Assembly: GCA_031258575.1 (NCBI GenBank) | Contig: JAIRMQ010000013.1 | Span: 1 to 44,235, forward strand | DNA: 44,235 nt | DNA from: Holosporaceae bacterium | Lineage (GTDB): Bacteria > Pseudomonadota > Alphaproteobacteria > UBA3830 | Direction of reading: 5' to 3' | In this document: positions 43,117 through 44,235 of the stretch, piece after piece | Layout: each line of letters opens with the position of its first letter | Numbering within the stretch: position 1 is the first letter of the stretch | Program-made: the position numbers and the translations under genes | The notes under the pieces: model-generated | Databases searched by the model: none | Told to the model about the DNA's origin: nothing | What the model saw: the letters and a program-made list of their open reading frames with translations, nothing else

Positions 43117-43686
43117 ATGAAAAAGATAGCTTACTTTATGATTTTCAGTGTTTTTATAGTAGTTAGCGTTAGGGGAGTAGATGAAGACTTGTCCGACTCT
43201 ATAAGAGAGCTTACAGGAAGAATGGAAGTCTTAGAAAAAAAGATAGAAGAACAAGATCAGAAGATTGTAGCGCTTGAAAACGCTGATCAAAAGAAGGAAG
43301 AAGTTTCCAATAAAACTCCAGAAGAGGTTTTGAAAATCGCAAAAGATAAAATAGAGGAGAATAATCTTTCGGAAGCCAGGAAAATGTTAAATGCTTTCAT
43401 TTCAAAGAATCCCGGCAATGTATACTGTGGAATAATGCAATTTTATATAGGAAATACATATTATCTTGAACGTGATTACAAAAACGCCGCCCTAGAGTAT
43501 ATGAAAGGATTCAAAGCTAATCCAAATGGATCAAAAGCTGCAGAAACCCTTTACAAATTAGCTCTATGCTTTAAAAATATGAAAGAAAAGGAGAAGTATA
43601 TACTAACTCTCCAAAAAATAGCCGCATCCTATCCTGGAGAATTTGCAAATAAAGCTACAAATGATCTAAAAAAATCTAAAAAATAA
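43117..43686 (+). CDS. cpoB: Tol-Pal system protein CpoB (YbgF)
   Basis: CpoB links Tol-Pal constriction to peptidoglycan synthesis at the septum. A signal peptide (MKKIAYFMIFSVFIVVSVRG) is followed by a trimerising coiled coil (about 22-60: ELTGRMEVLEKKIEEQDQKI) and a C-terminal TPR domain (about 70-185) with YIGNTYYLERDYKNAALEYM and KAAETLYKLALCFKNM. ATG 43117 gives a clean signal peptide; ATG 43090 would add nine residues before it. It lies away from pal and close to the rRNA operon, toward which it is transcribed. Confidence 0.88.
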   Translation: MKKIAYFMIFSVFIVVSVRGVDEDLSDSIRELTGRMEVLEKKIEEQDQKIVALENADQKKEEVSNKTPEEVLKIAKDKIEENNLSEARKMLNAFISKNPGNVYCGIMQFYIGNTYYLERDYKNAALEYMKGFKANPNGSKAAETLYKLALCFKNMKEKEKYILTLQKIAASYPGEFANKATNDLKKSKK

Positions 43687-43690
43687 AACT

Positions 43691-43721
43691 AAAAAAGAGA
43701 GGCTTTTGAAAAAACCTCTCT
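43691..43721 (-). terminator. terminator of the rRNA operon (minus strand)
   Basis: AGAGAGG (43696-43702) pairs with CCTCTCT (43715-43721). On the minus strand the stem is followed by six T, the expected form for the end of the 5S transcript. On the plus strand there is no good T run, so effect on cpoB is uncertain. No tRNA-fMet lies between 5S and this site. Confidence 0.85.
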
Positions 43722-43745
43722 AATCTTGAACATTGACTGTAGAAA

Positions 43746-43894
43746 ATCCTGATTTTACTAAGTCCGGCAGTGTGCTACTCTCCCACATCTTAAGACGCAG
43801 TACCATTGCCGCAGGAGGCTTTCGCTTTCCAGTTCGGAATGGGATGGAGCGTTTTATCCTCCGCCATGACCACCGAACCAAATAAAATCAGGAT
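43746..43894. repeat. 12-bp inverted repeat flanking 5S rRNA (processing stem)
   Basis: ATCCTGATTTTA (43746-43757) and its exact reverse complement TAAAATCAGGAT (43883-43894) lie on either side of the 5S gene. In the transcript they would pair and extend the terminal 5S stem, a likely substrate for RNase maturation. Confidence 0.8.
43762..43878 (-). rRNA. rrf: 5S ribosomal RNA
   Basis: On the minus strand the sequence runs GTTCGGTGGTCATGGCGGAG to CACTGCCGGAC, with CCATCCCATTCCGAACT and GTGGGAGAGTAG in the conserved places. The two ends pair (GTTCGG with CCGGAC). Ends are accurate to a few bases. Confidence 0.93.
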
Positions 43895-43934
43895 GACAAA
43901 CTGTTTCAAAAAAGAAACTTGCGACTGATTGCTG

Positions 43935-44235
43935 TGTATCAAGCCAATTGAGCTATTAGTACCGATTAGCTACATGCATTACTGCACTTCCACACTCGGC
44001 CTATCAACGTGGTAGTCTTCCACAGCTCTGATGGCGAGAACTTATTTTGAGGCGAGTTTCCCGCTTAGATGCTTTCAGCGGTTATCTCTTCCATGTTATG
44101 GCTACCCGGCGCTGCAACTGGCGTCACAACCGGTACACTAGTGACATGTCCACTCCGGTCCTCTCGTACTAGGAGCAGCTCCTCTCAATTCTCGAACACC
44201 CACGGCAGATAGGGACCAAACTGTCTCACGACGTT
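43935..44235 (-). rRNA. rrl: 23S ribosomal RNA, 3' end (partial)
   Basis: The last 300 or so bases of 23S rRNA lie on the minus strand and run off the window end. The sarcin-ricin loop AGTACGAGAGGACCGG is at about 44156-44171, and the 3' end reads GGTACTAATAGCTCAATTGG. The mature 3' end is estimated. The spacer to 5S (about 43880-43934) has a small GTTTC/GAAAC hairpin (43903-43918) and no tRNA. Confidence 0.95.

Noticed and set aside
1-44235. CRISPR arrays, insertion sequences, toxin-antitoxin pairs, or a defence system
   Set aside because: No regularly spaced repeats, transposase frames or terminal repeats, and no nuclease/toxin-like gene pairs were seen.

Overview
The window is a compact, AT-rich bacterial chromosome segment (roughly one third G+C by eye). 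It points to an alphaproteobacterium, probably a host-associated one with a reduced genome, for example from Holosporales or a neighbouring lineage. The class-level evidence is a circularly permuted two-piece tmRNA gene, a TrcR/DUF1013 regulator, a Tim44-like protein, an LdtR-like MarR regulator, HemY with a C-terminal zinc ribbon, and a GWW-type RNase E tail. The order-level placement is an inference. Genes are tightly packed with many ATGA and TAATG overlaps, and TGA is used as a stop.

Layout. 95-4454: tRNA-Pro(CGG), then an RND efflux adaptor and pump. 4660-9579: gatA-gatB, a short membrane/coiled-coil protein, a 53-residue membrane peptide and hemY. 9631-12364: HMG-CoA reductase and HMG-CoA synthase (mevalonate pathway entry) followed by tag. 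12367-15811: xerC (minus), pal (plus, own promoter and terminator), a DsbA-like oxidoreductase and ychF (both minus). 15944-21363: a secreted highly charged unknown protein, mlaA, a MarR regulator, and the overlapping run argS-SPOR-rsmE. 21471-31011: rnhB, valS-truA, rne, gltX-cysS-rpiB. 31036-35205: a lipoprotein-like LD-carboxypeptidase, trcR, tldD, dcd and a Tim44-like protein. 35402-41484: on the minus strand accB-accC-uppP, tRNA-Val(GAC), glyQ-glyS and the permuted ssrA with a near-consensus promoter. 41527-42979: DUF721/DciA-like, a HAD phosphatase and a TadE-like pseudopilin. 43117-44235: cpoB on plus, converging on the 3' end of a minus-strand rRNA operon (23S partial, then 5S).

Most genes serve translation: five aminoacyl-tRNA synthetases, the GatA and GatB subunits of tRNA amidotransferase, tRNA and rRNA modification enzymes, YchF and tmRNA. 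The rest serve envelope upkeep (Pal, CpoB, MlaA, UppP, LdcA, SPOR, RND pump), fatty acid initiation (AccBC) and isoprenoid precursors.

The two strongest observations are these. First, rne ends early after a run of ten A residues, and the next reading frame continues for 76 codons into a tail carrying the GWW motif known as a PNPase-binding site in alphaproteobacterial RNase E; that frame stops directly before the gltX start. Second, the tmRNA gene encodes an atypical 24-residue tag that starts ANDN but lacks the usual ALAA-like end. Also unusual for this class are the adjacent HMG-CoA reductase and synthase genes.
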